Source of the DNA: Gillisia sp. Hel1_33_143
Lineage (GTDB): Bacteria; Bacteroidota; Bacteroidia; Flavobacteriales; Flavobacteriaceae
Length of the DNA stretch: 64,000 nucleotides
Reading direction: 5' to 3'
Assembly (NCBI RefSeq): GCF_900104765.1
Contig: NZ_LT629737.1
Coordinates: forward strand, 2,480,001 to 2,544,000
Of the stretch, positions 43,848-53,593 are shown in pieces. Position numbers and translations under genes: made by a program. The notes below the pieces were generated by a model. That model saw only the letters and a program-made list of their open reading frames with translations, ran no database searches and had not been told where the DNA came from. Every line of letters starts with the position of its first letter. Positions within the stretch are counted from its first letter, which is position 1.

Positions 43848-46517
43848 TTAGAATTGCATGTTTAATTTAGCGTAGTAATACGCTCCACCAAATCCCATTT
43901 GTACAGAATCCCAATATCCACCACCTTCACTCCAATCATCCTGTTGATCTGGATATACATTAAAAAGGTTATTAGAACCTACGTTTAACTTTAATTGATC
44001 GCTTATTTTGAATCCTAAATTTAGATCTGTGGTGATCTTAGCGCTATATGTATCTGTGGCAGCATCAATTTGATTTTCAAAACTACCATAATCTGCTACA
44101 TCTTCGAATGTCTGGAAATCTAATAATTTAACTTCGCTAAACCTGTTCAATCCTAACGCAACGTCAAATCTTTTGATGTCATATTTTAAATTCAATAGTA
44201 ACTTACTATCGGGAGCAGAAGCTAAAAGAAATGCCTTATCTCGTTCTCCAAAAAATGTTTGTTCATCTAGCATCCCATTTTTTACATCGGTTATACTCAT
44301 GTCATTAAAATTTCCAATAAAGCTTGAGGTAAGTGTACCAGCTCCTAAATTAGCCTTATGAGATAGTACGATATCCAATCCGTACGTCTCCGTATCTGCA
44401 CCATTGGCAAAAAACTGCGCTGCTTCTACATTTTCTATCTGTGGAGCATCAAAGTTTCCGGTAAGTACAATTCTATCTTTAACTTTGATGTAATAACCAT
44501 CTATAGTTGAAGTAAAGCTTCCGAAATTTGCGGTGAAACCAAGGGATGCGTTTAGCGCTGTTTCTTCTTTTAGAGGTCCAATTCCAAAAGAAGCAGTTAC
44601 AGGACTATTATTTGGAGAAAGCTGTGTATCTAATGCAACACCATTAACAAAATTTGTGAATTTTAAATTATAATATATTTGAGCCAAAGAGGGAGCTCTA
44701 AATCCTGTACTCACAGAACCACGTGCGTTTACGTTATCAGAAACTTTGTATCGCGCTGCTAATTTACCATTTATGGTACTTCCAAAATCTGTATAGTCTT
44801 CAAATCTTGCAGCAGCCGCAAGTAAAAATTTCTCTGTAAATTCAAATTCTGAATCTAAATATAGGGAAACATTAGATCTGCTTCTATCAACCTCGTTTGC
44901 TGGTCCATATCCTGGGAAACCTTGAGAACCACCCGGTCTTAATTCTCCTGAATTTGGATCTATTGGTTGTACCTGAACATTAGGATCTGTAATTATTCTA
45001 CCATTTTCATCAAAGGTTCCATAAGAGCCTTCTTCTCCAGAAAATATTTCAAAATTCTCTGTTTTATACTCAATACCAAAGGCTAGGTTGGTACCGGCAA
45101 ATACATTTTCATAATAATTAGAGAAATCTAAATTAACTGTGTTTTGACTTAAACTATGTCCACCTGCATCAAAATCTGTAGGAGAGTTTTCCTGTAAAGA
45201 AGCATTTAATGTTCCTTTAATATAGTAATGGAAGAAATTCTTTCCCCATGTATTGCTAACGTCTATTTTCCATCCGCTATTGGTTTCGGTTCTAAATCCT
45301 GCCGCCACAGAATTATCTGTGATAATGGAGGTAATTCTTGGTGTAAAGCCGTTTGGGTAAATACTTACAACATTACGCTCTGTAGGATTATTTCTTGTAA
45401 AAGCATAAGCATCGGTATCTCTATAATTTCTACCTCCAAAGGCATAGAACTCTGTTTTATCTGAGAGCGGAATTGCAAGATTTCCAAAGAAATTAAAACC
45501 ATCTATTGCCGCTTCTCCAAAACCTCTTCTAAAATCGAAGCCTGGTCTTAGTGTCTTATTTTTACTGATGTATTCTGTAGTAAAATTAGCAAACCCACTT
45601 TCCCCAATTCCTACTCCATAGTTTGCAGTTACTTTAACAGAGCCTCCATCAAAGTTCTTATCATCACCAATTTTATTGCCATCTCTTTCTGTATCTAATC
45701 TATTTCCATCTGTATTTGGAGTGCCATCTGGAAAATCTCCATCGGCATTGGTGTTGTAAAAGCCATAATTTATGTTAGCAGTAAATTTATCAACTTCATC
45801 ATTCAAAACAAGATTGATCACCCCTGCAATAGCGTCTGATCCATATTGTGCGGAAGCTCCATCTCTTAATATTTCTATTCTTTTTATGGCAGCAGCGGGT
45901 ATGGCGTTAAGGTCTGTTCCTGTATTTCCTCTTCCACGTGTACCAAATAAATTAATTAGCGATGATTGATGTCTTCTTTTTCCATTTATTAAAACTAAAG
46001 TTTGATCTGGTCCTAATCCTCTTAAAGATGCTGGATCTATATGATCTGCTCCATCAGATCCAGATTGTTTATTGGCATTAAAAGATGGTGCTGCGTACTG
46101 CAAAAGTTCATTCACCTCAATTCTACCGGTTTGGGTAGTTACAGAACTAACATCAATAACATCTATTGCTACCGGAGTATCTGTAGCTGTTCTTTTAGGA
46201 CTGCGGGATCCAACCAGCTGCACCTCACTAAGAGACACACCATCTGCTAAAATAACGTTGATGGATGTTCTATTTTCAACATCAACTTCTGATGTTTCAA
46301 ACCCTACATAACTAAATACTAAGGTGGCAGAACCATCTACCGATATGGTGAAATTTCCATCAAAATCTGTGGTTGTTCCATTTTCAGTATTCTTTTCAGA
46401 AACATTAACCCCGGGTAGAGGTAAACCTGTGGCATCTTTAACGGTTCCAGAAACCTGCTGTGCGATTAAAAAATAAGGGCAACCTGCAAGAAAAAGTAAG
46501 AGTAGAAATTTTTTCAT
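43848..46517 (-). CDS. TonB-dependent receptor with carboxypeptidase-like N-terminal domain
   Basis: 889-aa outer-membrane receptor. Signal peptide 1-19, carboxypeptidase-like regulatory domain at about 21-95 (SGTVKDATGLPLPGVNVSEKNTENGTTTDFDGNFTI), plug at about 100-215 (RIEVNELLQYAAPSFNANKQSGSDGADH, LRGLGPDQTLVLINGKRRHQSS, IKRIEILRDGASAQYGSDAIAGVINL) and a long barrel ending in LNMQF. No SusD-type gene follows, so it is not a standard glycan-import pair. The substrate is unknown; the QTLVLINGKRRH class includes receptors for organic compounds as well as iron complexes. Confidence 0.9.
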   Translation of the reverse strand: MKKFLLLLFLAGCPYFLIAQQVSGTVKDATGLPLPGVNVSEKNTENGTTTDFDGNFTISVDGSATLVFSYVGFETSEVDVENRTSINVILADGVSLSEVQLVGSRSPKRTATDTPVAIDVIDVSSVTTQTGRIEVNELLQYAAPSFNANKQSGSDGADHIDPASLRGLGPDQTLVLINGKRRHQSSLINLFGTRGRGNTGTDLNAIPAAAIKRIEILRDGASAQYGSDAIAGVINLVLNDEVDKFTANINYGFYNTNADGDFPDGTPNTDGNRLDTERDGNKIGDDKNFDGGSVKVTANYGVGIGESGFANFTTEYISKNKTLRPGFDFRRGFGEAAIDGFNFFGNLAIPLSDKTEFYAFGGRNYRDTDAYAFTRNNPTERNVVSIYPNGFTPRITSIITDNSVAAGFRTETNSGWKIDVSNTWGKNFFHYYIKGTLNASLQENSPTDFDAGGHSLSQNTVNLDFSNYYENVFAGTNLAFGIEYKTENFEIFSGEEGSYGTFDENGRIITDPNVQVQPIDPNSGELRPGGSQGFPGYGPANEVDRSRSNVSLYLDSEFEFTEKFLLAAAARFEDYTDFGSTINGKLAARYKVSDNVNARGSVSTGFRAPSLAQIYYNLKFTNFVNGVALDTQLSPNNSPVTASFGIGPLKEETALNASLGFTANFGSFTSTIDGYYIKVKDRIVLTGNFDAPQIENVEAAQFFANGADTETYGLDIVLSHKANLGAGTLTSSFIGNFNDMSITDVKNGMLDEQTFFGERDKAFLLASAPDSKLLLNLKYDIKRFDVALGLNRFSEVKLLDFQTFEDVADYGSFENQIDAATDTYSAKITTDLNLGFKISDQLKLNVGSNNLFNVYPDQQDDWSEGGGYWDSVQMGFGGAYYYAKLNMQF

Positions 46518-46906
46518 ATTTAAAGGTTTAAGATTTATTATAGTAATTTCTATAATTAAAAAATAACTATTGAGAATAAATTATTGATTACCTATTTGAA
46601 GGGGGAGATGTAATAATATTAAATGGTAAAGAATAAAAATACTTAATGAAAGTACACAATTTTTTATCAAATGCATATTTTATTATGAATTGATGTTGTT
46701 TACATTATCAAGAAATTTATAAAACTTCCTTAAAATGTAGCTTCGCCTAATGTAACATCGATCTTTTGCAAGCAATCCTAAGAATTTGTTTCACTCTTGA
46801 ATTATACTATTAAATAAACTTTTTTAGCATTTTTAAATAAAAAGGATGTTAGGCTACTAAATCTAAAACAGATGATCATAGGTATTTCTATCAACTATAC
46901 ATAAAA
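46518..46906. other. 389-base intergenic region upstream of the TonB receptor
   Basis: AT-rich, no open frame of note and no TAnnTTTG -7 box that I can place confidently on the minus strand. It presumably contains the receptor promoter. Nothing resembling a riboswitch was seen. Confidence 0.5.
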
Positions 46907-46938
46907 AAACTGCTCTATTCAAAAGAATAGAGCAGTTT
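46907..46938 (-). terminator. Rho-independent terminator of nrdJ
   Basis: AAACTGCTCTATTC / GAATAGAGCAGTTT stem followed on the minus strand by a run of T, 27 bases after the nrdJ stop codon. Confidence 0.9.
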
Positions 46939-46964
46939 ATGAAATTTAGAATTTAGAAATTTAA

Positions 46965-49514
46965 TTAACCACACTTAGAAGATCCACAGTCTTTACAAGT
47001 AAGACAACCTTCTTGATAGATGAGGTTTGTAGAATTACAATTGGTACATTTTTGTCCTTTAGCCTCTGTTCCATCTGCAACATAACGTTTAAGAGCTCTA
47101 GCAACACCGTTCTTCCAAGTGTTTATAGATTCGCTATTTAATTGCAAGCTGTTAATAAGATCTACCGCATTTTCTATTGGCATTCCATGTCTTAACGTAC
47201 TTGAGATCAATTTGGCATAGTTCCAGAATTCAGGATCAAATTTATGAGAAAGTCCTTCTATGGTAGTTTTATAACCTCTTTGGTTTTTATATTGAAAGTC
47301 ATATCTCGTATTACCTTGTTCATCTTTATTTTTGATGATCTTCCCATTATCTACCCATCTAGGAATTAGAATTCCATCCTCATCATCTGCCAAACCGGTA
47401 AAGATCTCATAAGGTTGATCTCCAATAAGTCCAATAAAAGCAATCCATTTCTCTTTATTGTTTTGAAATCTAATAACATCTGCCTCTAACTCATGAGGCC
47501 TTTTAGTTGGAAAACTCGAATTACTTTCTGAAGATTCTTTTTTCTCTTCATTAGATATAAGCACCCCACTTCGAGATCCATCTCTGTAAACGGTAACTCC
47601 TTTACAACCTACTTTCCAGGCTTCCATATAAAGTGTGCCTACCAACTCTTCTGTAGCGTCGTTAGGAAGGTTTATGGTAACACTTATAGAATGATCTACC
47701 CATTTTTGAACTGCACCCTGCATTCTTACCTTACTCAACCAATCTATATCGTTAGAAGTAGATTTATAATATGGAGATTTCTTTACTAATTCATCAAGAT
47801 CTTTTTGAGTATAATCATTGCTTATCTCATGCCCATTAACTTGCATCCATTCTTTAAAACGGTGATGGAAAACTACATATTCTTCCCAAGAATCTCCTGT
47901 TTCATCTACATAATCTACCGTTACATTTTTATCGTTAGGGTTTACTTTTCTTCTTCTCTTATACACAGGCATAAATACCGGCTCGATTCCAGAAGTAGTT
48001 TGCGTCATTAAACTAGTAGTTCCTGTAGGAGCAATAGTTAGCATGGCGATATTTCTTCTTCCATGTTCCAGCATTTCGTAATACAGCTTTTCATCTGCAT
48101 CTTTAATACGCTGGATAAATGGATTGTTCTTTTCTTTATCTGAATCATAAAAAGCAAAAGCACCTCTGTCTTTGGCCATGTTAACAGAACCTCTATATGC
48201 TTCTAATGCTAAGGTTTTGTGAACTTTTACAGAGAAATCAATTCCTTCGGGACTTCCATAAGCTATACCAAGGGCAGCTAACATATCTCCTTCTGCAGTA
48301 ATTCCAATTCCTGTACGTCTTCCTTCGTTGGCTTTCTTCTTAATTTCTAACCAAAGATTTTTCTCTACTCTTTTAATTTCTTCATTTTCTGGATCTGCAT
48401 CTATCTTACCTAGAATATCGTCGATTTTTTCTAATTCTAGATCGATTATATCATCCATCATTCTTTGTGCTGCAGCCACGTGTTTCTTGAATAAATCAAA
48501 GTCAAAAGTTGCCTCTTTAGTGAAAGGATTTACTACATAAGAGAAAAGATTGATAGCTAAAAGTCTACAAGAATCATAAGGACATAAAGGAATCTCGCCA
48601 CAAGGGTTTGTAGAAACCGTGTTGTAGCCCAGATCTGCATAGCAATCTGGTACAGACTCATTGATAATAGTATCCCAAAATAGAATTCCCGGTTCCGCAG
48701 ATTTCCATGCATTATGAACGATCTTATTCCATAAGATGGAAGGATCTATCTCTTTAGTTTGCTTAGGATCTTTACTGTGAACTGGAAATTTTTGAATGTA
48801 AGGAGTCTTGTTATCTAAAGATTTCATGAAATCATCATCAATTCTTACAGAAACATTGGCACCAGTAACTTTTCCCTGTTCCATTTTAGCATCTATAAAA
48901 CCTTCAGAATCTGGATGATTTATAGATACAGACAGCATAAGTGCACCACGTCTTCCATCTTGTGCAACTTCTCTGGTAGAGTTGGAATAACGCTCCATAA
49001 AAGGTACGATACCGGTTGAAGTAAGTGCAGAGTTTTTAACAGGAGATCCTTTAGGTCTTATATGAGAAAGATCGTGCCCAACTCCACCACGGCGTTTCAT
49101 CAATTGCACTTGCTCTTGGTCTATCTTCATAATGCTTCCATAAGAATCACTATTACCGTTATTGCCAATAACAAAACAGTTTGAAAGAGAAGCTACCTGA
49201 AATTTATTTCCGATTCCAGCCATTGGACTTCCTTGAGGAACAATGTATTTGAAATTTTCTATCAATCCCATAATTTCCTCTTCACTCATAGGATTTGGGT
49301 ATTTGGCTTCAACTCTTGCTATTTCTTTAGCAATTCTTACGTGCATATCCTGAGGGGACTTCTCATAGATATTATCATAAGAATCTTTTAATGCGTATTT
49401 ATTAATCCAAACTCTAGCAGCTAATTCATCTCCTTTAAAATATTTTAAAGAAGCTTCAAAAGCTTCATCCTGAGTGTAGATTTTTTCTTTAGTGGGAGTG
49501 GTTTCAACTTTCAT
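46965..49514 (-). CDS. nrdJ: Vitamin B12-dependent (class II) ribonucleoside-diphosphate reductase
   Basis: 849 aa; reduces ribonucleotides with adenosylcobalamin as radical source. N-terminal SLSNCFVIGN and KRRGGVGHDLSHIRPKG, the redox/active-site block STNPCGEIPLCPYDSCRLLAINL, TIAPTGTTSLMTQTTSGIEPVF and a TSCPD-type domain at about 690-800 (FQNNKEKWIAFIGLIG). The C-terminal 28 residues carry two CxxC pairs (CTNC, CKDC) and a final KCG, the zinc/thiol tail. Such enzymes require cobalamin, which links it to the riboswitch-controlled btuB at the other end of the window. No riboswitch was seen in its own leader. Confidence 0.95.
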   Translation of the reverse strand: MKVETTPTKEKIYTQDEAFEASLKYFKGDELAARVWINKYALKDSYDNIYEKSPQDMHVRIAKEIARVEAKYPNPMSEEEIMGLIENFKYIVPQGSPMAGIGNKFQVASLSNCFVIGNNGNSDSYGSIMKIDQEQVQLMKRRGGVGHDLSHIRPKGSPVKNSALTSTGIVPFMERYSNSTREVAQDGRRGALMLSVSINHPDSEGFIDAKMEQGKVTGANVSVRIDDDFMKSLDNKTPYIQKFPVHSKDPKQTKEIDPSILWNKIVHNAWKSAEPGILFWDTIINESVPDCYADLGYNTVSTNPCGEIPLCPYDSCRLLAINLFSYVVNPFTKEATFDFDLFKKHVAAAQRMMDDIIDLELEKIDDILGKIDADPENEEIKRVEKNLWLEIKKKANEGRRTGIGITAEGDMLAALGIAYGSPEGIDFSVKVHKTLALEAYRGSVNMAKDRGAFAFYDSDKEKNNPFIQRIKDADEKLYYEMLEHGRRNIAMLTIAPTGTTSLMTQTTSGIEPVFMPVYKRRRKVNPNDKNVTVDYVDETGDSWEEYVVFHHRFKEWMQVNGHEISNDYTQKDLDELVKKSPYYKSTSNDIDWLSKVRMQGAVQKWVDHSISVTINLPNDATEELVGTLYMEAWKVGCKGVTVYRDGSRSGVLISNEEKKESSESNSSFPTKRPHELEADVIRFQNNKEKWIAFIGLIGDQPYEIFTGLADDEDGILIPRWVDNGKIIKNKDEQGNTRYDFQYKNQRGYKTTIEGLSHKFDPEFWNYAKLISSTLRHGMPIENAVDLINSLQLNSESINTWKNGVARALKRYVADGTEAKGQKCTNCNSTNLIYQEGCLTCKDCGSSKCG

Positions 49515-49657
49515 TAAGTGATTTTATAGATGTTTTATAAGGGTATTTTCAAGAATGTAAATGTAGTAAAAATTAAAGTATAAGTGAAAATTTAAAATTC
49601 AAAAAGTTTGCAAAATAAATTATTTAATATACTGATATTTAATTAGTTATAAATTTA

Positions 49658-49683
49658 TAAACAATCAATTGTTTACAAATATA
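49658..49683 (-). promoter_or_regulatory. nrdJ promoter -7 box with adjacent palindromic operator candidate
   Basis: TATATTTG (49683-49676) on the minus strand is followed directly by the palindrome TAAACAAT-CA-ATTGTTTA (49675-49658), which would cover the transcription start. It leaves a leader of about 155 bases. The binding protein is unknown; the sequence does not resemble the NrdR box I know. Confidence 0.5.
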
Positions 49684-49910
49684 AATAACAATTTCAAAAA
49701 TTGATTATATGATGTTTTCAGTGTAAGATTAAAAAATGTAGAAAATTATTTGAGAATTTCTCAATAATTGGATTTTAATACCAAGATTATTGTACGAGTT
49801 GCAAAGATAAAATTACCAGCGTAATCTAGCCCTAATTAAAGTTAATTCTCAAGAATTTATTCCTACCATTAATACTCAATAACTGCGCGTTAATTCTCCA
49901 TTCAAATTTA

Positions 49911-49918
49911 TATCTTTG
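49911..49918 (+). promoter_or_regulatory. -7 promoter box for ychF
   Basis: TATCTTTG, 33 bases upstream of the ATG. The sequence around -33 is not convincing. Confidence 0.5.
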
Positions 49919-49951
49919 CAGCCGCAAAATATCAGTATCAAATAATAAAGT

Positions 49952-51046
49952 ATGAAAGCAGGAATAGTAGGCTTACCAAACGTAGGGAAATCCACACTTT
50001 TTAATTGTTTATCTAATGCTAAGGCGCAAAGTGCAAATTTTCCGTTCTGTACCATAGAGCCAAATATTGGAGTAGTAAATGTTCCAGATCATAGATTAGA
50101 CAAATTAGAGTCTTTAGTAAATCCAGAAAGAGTAATGCCTGCAACTGTAGAGATTGTAGATATTGCAGGATTGGTAAAGGGAGCTAGTAAAGGAGAAGGT
50201 TTGGGAAATCAGTTCTTAGGAAATATTAGAGAGACAGATGCTATCTTACATGTGCTACGCTGTTTTGATAATGATAATATTGTTCATGTAGATGGTTCTG
50301 TAGATCCTGTAAGAGATAAAGAGACCATAGATATGGAGCTTCAGTTAAAAGATCTGGAGACTGTAGATAAGAAATTAGAAAAAGTTAAGCGTGCTTCACG
50401 TACTGGAAATAAGGAAGCTCAAAAAGAAGAAACAGCCCTTTTAAAGGCTAAAAAGGGTTTAGAAGCTGGTGTTTCTGTTAGAGCTATAGAATTCTCAGAC
50501 GAAGAAAGAGAAGAATTTATAGCTAACCTACAACTCATCACAGATAAGCCTGTGATGTATGTTTGTAATGTAGATGAAGATGCAGCAACCTCTGGAAATG
50601 CTCACGTAGATAAGGTGAAAGAAGCTGTAAAAGACGAAAATGCTGAGGTTTTAGTATTAGCTGTAGGTACGGAGGCAGATATTACAGAACTTGATGATTA
50701 CGAAGAGCGAAAAATGTTTTTGCAAGATATTGGTTTAGATGAGCCAGGTTCTGCTAAACTTATACGCTCTGCTTATAGTTTATTAAATCTTCAAACTTAT
50801 TTTACTGCCGGTGTTAAAGAGGTAAGAGCATGGACAATTCCGGTTGGTGCTAGTGCGCCACAGGCAGCGGGAGTAATACATACAGATTTTGAAAAAGGTT
50901 TTATTCGTGCAGAAGTAATTGCTTACGAAGATTTTTCAACTTTAGGAAGTGAAGCTAAAGTTAAAGAAGCTGGTAAAATGAGAGTAGAAGGAAAAGAATA
51001 TATCGTTAAAGATGGAGATGTAATGCATTTTAGATTTAATGTTTAA
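49952..51046 (+). CDS. ychF: Redox-regulated ATPase YchF (OBG-type)
   Basis: 364 aa, the usual length. G1 [12 protein letters not shown] (residues 7-18), the switch-proximal [15 protein letters not shown]3 [20 protein letters not shown], and the NVDE motif (YVCNVDED) that replaces NKxD and explains ATP preference. The C-terminal TGS domain (about 280-363) includes [17 protein letters not shown] and [13 protein letters not shown]. It binds ribosomes in known members. Monocistronic with a terminator downstream. Confidence 0.97.
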   Translation: MKAGIVGLPNVGKSTLFNCLSNAKAQSANFPFCTIEPNIGVVNVPDHRLDKLESLVNPERVMPATVEIVDIAGLVKGASKGEGLGNQFLGNIRETDAILHVLRCFDNDNIVHVDGSVDPVRDKETIDMELQLKDLETVDKKLEKVKRASRTGNKEAQKEETALLKAKKGLEAGVSVRAIEFSDEEREEFIANLQLITDKPVMYVCNVDEDAATSGNAHVDKVKEAVKDENAEVLVLAVGTEADITELDDYEERKMFLQDIGLDEPGSAKLIRSAYSLLNLQTYFTAGVKEVRAWTIPVGASAPQAAGVIHTDFEKGFIRAEVIAYEDFSTLGSEAKVKEAGKMRVEGKEYIVKDGDVMHFRFNV

Positions 51047-51084
51047 ATTCTAGAACATATTGCTGATTATTCAGTAAATTTCAA

Positions 51085-51120
51085 AAAATCCATTTGTACA
51101 TATGTATAAATGGATTTTTT
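51085..51120 (+). terminator. Rho-independent terminator of ychF
   Basis: AAAATCCATTT / AAATGGATTTT stem followed by a T run, about 40 bases after the stop codon. Confidence 0.85.
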
Positions 51121-51247
51121 TAGATTATAAAATAAAATTTTTGCAGTTAACATTTCACATTAAATCTTTGTTAATTACTTTGCGGATTAGCTGTTTCAGT
51201 TTTTTGCGGGAAACCTTATATTAGCAACTCAACGGCACCTACTACTT

Positions 51248-53101
51248 ATGAGTGAAGAAACCAAATATACCGAAGACAATATACGATCTCTCGATTGGAA
51301 AGAGCATATTAGAATGCGCCCGGGAATGTATATCGGGAAACTTGGGGATGGCTCTACTGCAGATGACGGTATCTACATCCTTTTAAAGGAAGTTTTAGAT
51401 AATAGTATAGATGAATTTGTAATGGGTTCCGGGAAAACTATAGAGGTTTCCGTTCAAAATCAGCGTGTTATAGTTAGAGATTATGGTAGAGGGATTCCAT
51501 TAGGAAAGGTGGTAGATGTTGTTTCTAAAATGAACACCGGGGGTAAGTACGACTCAAAAGCATTTAAAAAATCTGTAGGTCTTAATGGAGTTGGTACAAA
51601 AGCAGTAAATGCTTTATCTTCAAGTTTTAGAGTAGAATCTACCAGAGACGGTAGGTCTAAATCTGCAGAATTTGAGCAAGGAAATCTGGTTAGAGAAGAA
51701 GAATTAGATGAAACTTCTAGAAGACGAGGAACTAAAGTAACTTATGTTCCGGATGAATTGATTTTTAAAAATTTCAAATACCGTGATGAGTATATTGAAA
51801 AAATGCTCAAAAACTATGTATACCTAAACCCGGGGTTAACAATTATTTTTAATGGTGAAAAATTTTATTCTGAAAATGGATTAAAGGATCTTTTAGGTGA
51901 TAGTATAAAAGAAGATGACCAGTTATATCCAATAATTCATCTTCGAGGAGAAGATATCGAAGTTGCTATAACGCATAGCAAGACTCAATATTCTGAAGAA
52001 TATCATTCTTTTGTAAATGGTCAAAACACATCTCAAGGTGGTACGCACTTGTTAGCCTTTAGAGAAGCCGTGGTTAAAACTATTAGAGAATATTACGGAA
52101 AGAATTACGATGCAGCCGATGTACGAAAATCTATCGTAGCCGCAATCAGTATAAAAGTGATGGAACCGGTTTTTGAGAGTCAGACAAAAACTAAATTGGG
52201 TTCTACAGATATGGGTGGAGAACTCCCAACGGTTAGAACGTACATCAACGATTTTTTAAAAACTCAACTTGATAATTATTTACATAAGAATCAGGAAACA
52301 GCAGAAAAGCTGAATAGAAAGATCTTGCAGGCAGAAAGAGAGCGTAAAGAACTTTCAGGAATAAGAAAACTTGCAAAAGACAGAGCTAAAAAAGCTAGTT
52401 TACATAATAAAAAACTTAGAGATTGTAGAATTCATTTGGGAGATAGCAAGAAAGAGCGCTATTTAGAATCTACGTTATTTATTACAGAGGGAGATTCTGC
52501 GAGTGGGTCTATTACAAAATCTAGAGATGTAAATACTCAGGCAGTTTTCAGTTTAAAGGGAAAACCTTTAAATAGTTATGGTCTTACAAAGAAGATCGTT
52601 TATGAAAATGAAGAATTCAATTTATTACAAGCGGCTTTAAACATAGAAGAATCTATTGAAGATCTTAGATATAATAACATTGTAATTGCTACCGATGCCG
52701 ATGTGGATGGAATGCACATAAGATTATTACTGATTACATTCTTTTTACAATTCTTTCCAGAATTAATAAAAGAAAATCATTTGTATATTCTTCAAACTCC
52801 TTTATTTAGAGTTAGAAATAAAAAAGAAACTATTTACTGTTATAGCGAATTTGAGCGCCAAGCTGCTGTAGAAAAATTAACAGGAAAGGCAGAGATTACT
52901 CGATTTAAAGGTTTAGGAGAAATTTCTCCAGATGAATTCAAGCATTTTATTGGAGATGATATTCGATTAGATCCGGTAATGTTGGATAAAGATATGTCTA
53001 TAGAAGAATTATTGAATTTCTATATGGGTAAGAACACTCCAGACCGACAGGAATTTATTATCGATAATTTAAAAGTTGAACTAGATCTGATCGCGGAATA
53101 G
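51248..53101 (+). CDS. parE: DNA topoisomerase IV subunit B (type IIA)
   Basis: 617-aa ATPase subunit. GHKL motifs are visible in [18 protein letters not shown] (N box) and [10 protein letters not shown] with [17 protein letters not shown] (G boxes). The TOPRIM domain has TEGDSASGS and [15 protein letters not shown], and the C-terminus ends with [14 protein letters not shown] and [12 protein letters not shown]. The short length (GyrB is about 650 or more) and pairing with the parC-like gene favour topoisomerase IV over gyrase. The operon also contains a membrane protein gene, parC and mscL, with gaps of 0-3 bases. Confidence 0.93.
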   Translation: MSEETKYTEDNIRSLDWKEHIRMRPGMYIGKLGDGSTADDGIYILLKEVLDNSIDEFVMGSGKTIEVSVQNQRVIVRDYGRGIPLGKVVDVVSKMNTGGKYDSKAFKKSVGLNGVGTKAVNALSSSFRVESTRDGRSKSAEFEQGNLVREEELDETSRRRGTKVTYVPDELIFKNFKYRDEYIEKMLKNYVYLNPGLTIIFNGEKFYSENGLKDLLGDSIKEDDQLYPIIHLRGEDIEVAITHSKTQYSEEYHSFVNGQNTSQGGTHLLAFREAVVKTIREYYGKNYDAADVRKSIVAAISIKVMEPVFESQTKTKLGSTDMGGELPTVRTYINDFLKTQLDNYLHKNQETAEKLNRKILQAERERKELSGIRKLAKDRAKKASLHNKKLRDCRIHLGDSKKERYLESTLFITEGDSASGSITKSRDVNTQAVFSLKGKPLNSYGLTKKIVYENEEFNLLQAALNIEESIEDLRYNNIVIATDADVDGMHIRLLLITFFLQFFPELIKENHLYILQTPLFRVRNKKETIYCYSEFERQAAVEKLTGKAEITRFKGLGEISPDEFKHFIGDDIRLDPVMLDKDMSIEELLNFYMGKNTPDRQEFIIDNLKVELDLIAE

Positions 53102-53104
53102 CCT

Positions 53105-53593
53105 ATGAGGTTTAAGAATACTACAGAGACTAAAATTGTTCCTTCTATCTACATTCTAATTGTAGCTGCCTTTGTAACCAATATTTTTGTAAATATTGAG
53201 TTGATGAATTCAGACACAGAATCCACCATAAAGTTTAGTCACTTTCTGCCAAATATTCTTTTGATCTTATTTGCCATTTATTTTCATAGAATAGGGCAGG
53301 TGTTCGAATTTGACAGTGATGGTGAAACTTTAAATTTTAAGAACAACGGTGTATTCGTTTCAAAATTTATGGAATATAGAGTAAAGCGTGCAGAATTTCC
53401 AAAATCTAAATTGGTGAATTTTGAAGTATCAGATTACGGAATTTACGCAAGTTTAAAAATATATATTAGCAGTAGACGAAAGTCTGGTGTTAGATCTTAT
53501 CGATTTAATATTACATTCTTGGGAAAAAAGAAAAAGAAGGGAATGATAGAATCTTTAAATAAAGTTCTACAAAAAAACAAAGCAATCTCTTAA
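53105..53593 (+). CDS. Small membrane protein within the topoisomerase IV operon
   Basis: 162 aa with two N-terminal transmembrane helices (about 14-32, SIYILIVAAFVTNIFVNI; and 47-62, LPNILLILFAIYF) and a C-terminal basic domain (about 75-162: KSGVRSYRFNI, FLGKKKKKGMIESLN). It resembles PH-like membrane proteins only in general form, and I recognise no family. It starts 3 bases after parE and its stop codon abuts the parC start, so it is strictly co-transcribed with both subunits. Confidence 0.8.
   Translation: MRFKNTTETKIVPSIYILIVAAFVTNIFVNIELMNSDTESTIKFSHFLPNILLILFAIYFHRIGQVFEFDSDGETLNFKNNGVFVSKFMEYRVKRAEFPKSKLVNFEVSDYGIYASLKIYISSRRKSGVRSYRFNITFLGKKKKKGMIESLNKVLQKNKAIS

Larger units (their letters stand above)
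49515..49951. other. 437-base divergent intergenic region between nrdJ and ychF
   Basis: Contains a minus-strand -7 box TATATTTG (49683-49676) that abuts an 18-base near-perfect palindrome (49658-49675) on the nrdJ side, and a plus-strand TATCTTTG (49911-49918) for ychF. No open frame and no cobalamin riboswitch core are visible. Confidence 0.65.

Noticed and set aside
43848-46517. SusC/SusD-type polysaccharide utilisation locus
   Set aside because: The receptor has the carboxypeptidase-like N-terminal domain, but no SusD-type lipoprotein or glycoside hydrolase gene is adjacent.
49515-49951. Cobalamin riboswitch upstream of nrdJ
   Set aside because: Looked for because the enzyme is B12-dependent. 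The CCCGCAACTG and GCCAGGAGACC blocks seen at 985-1203 are absent here.
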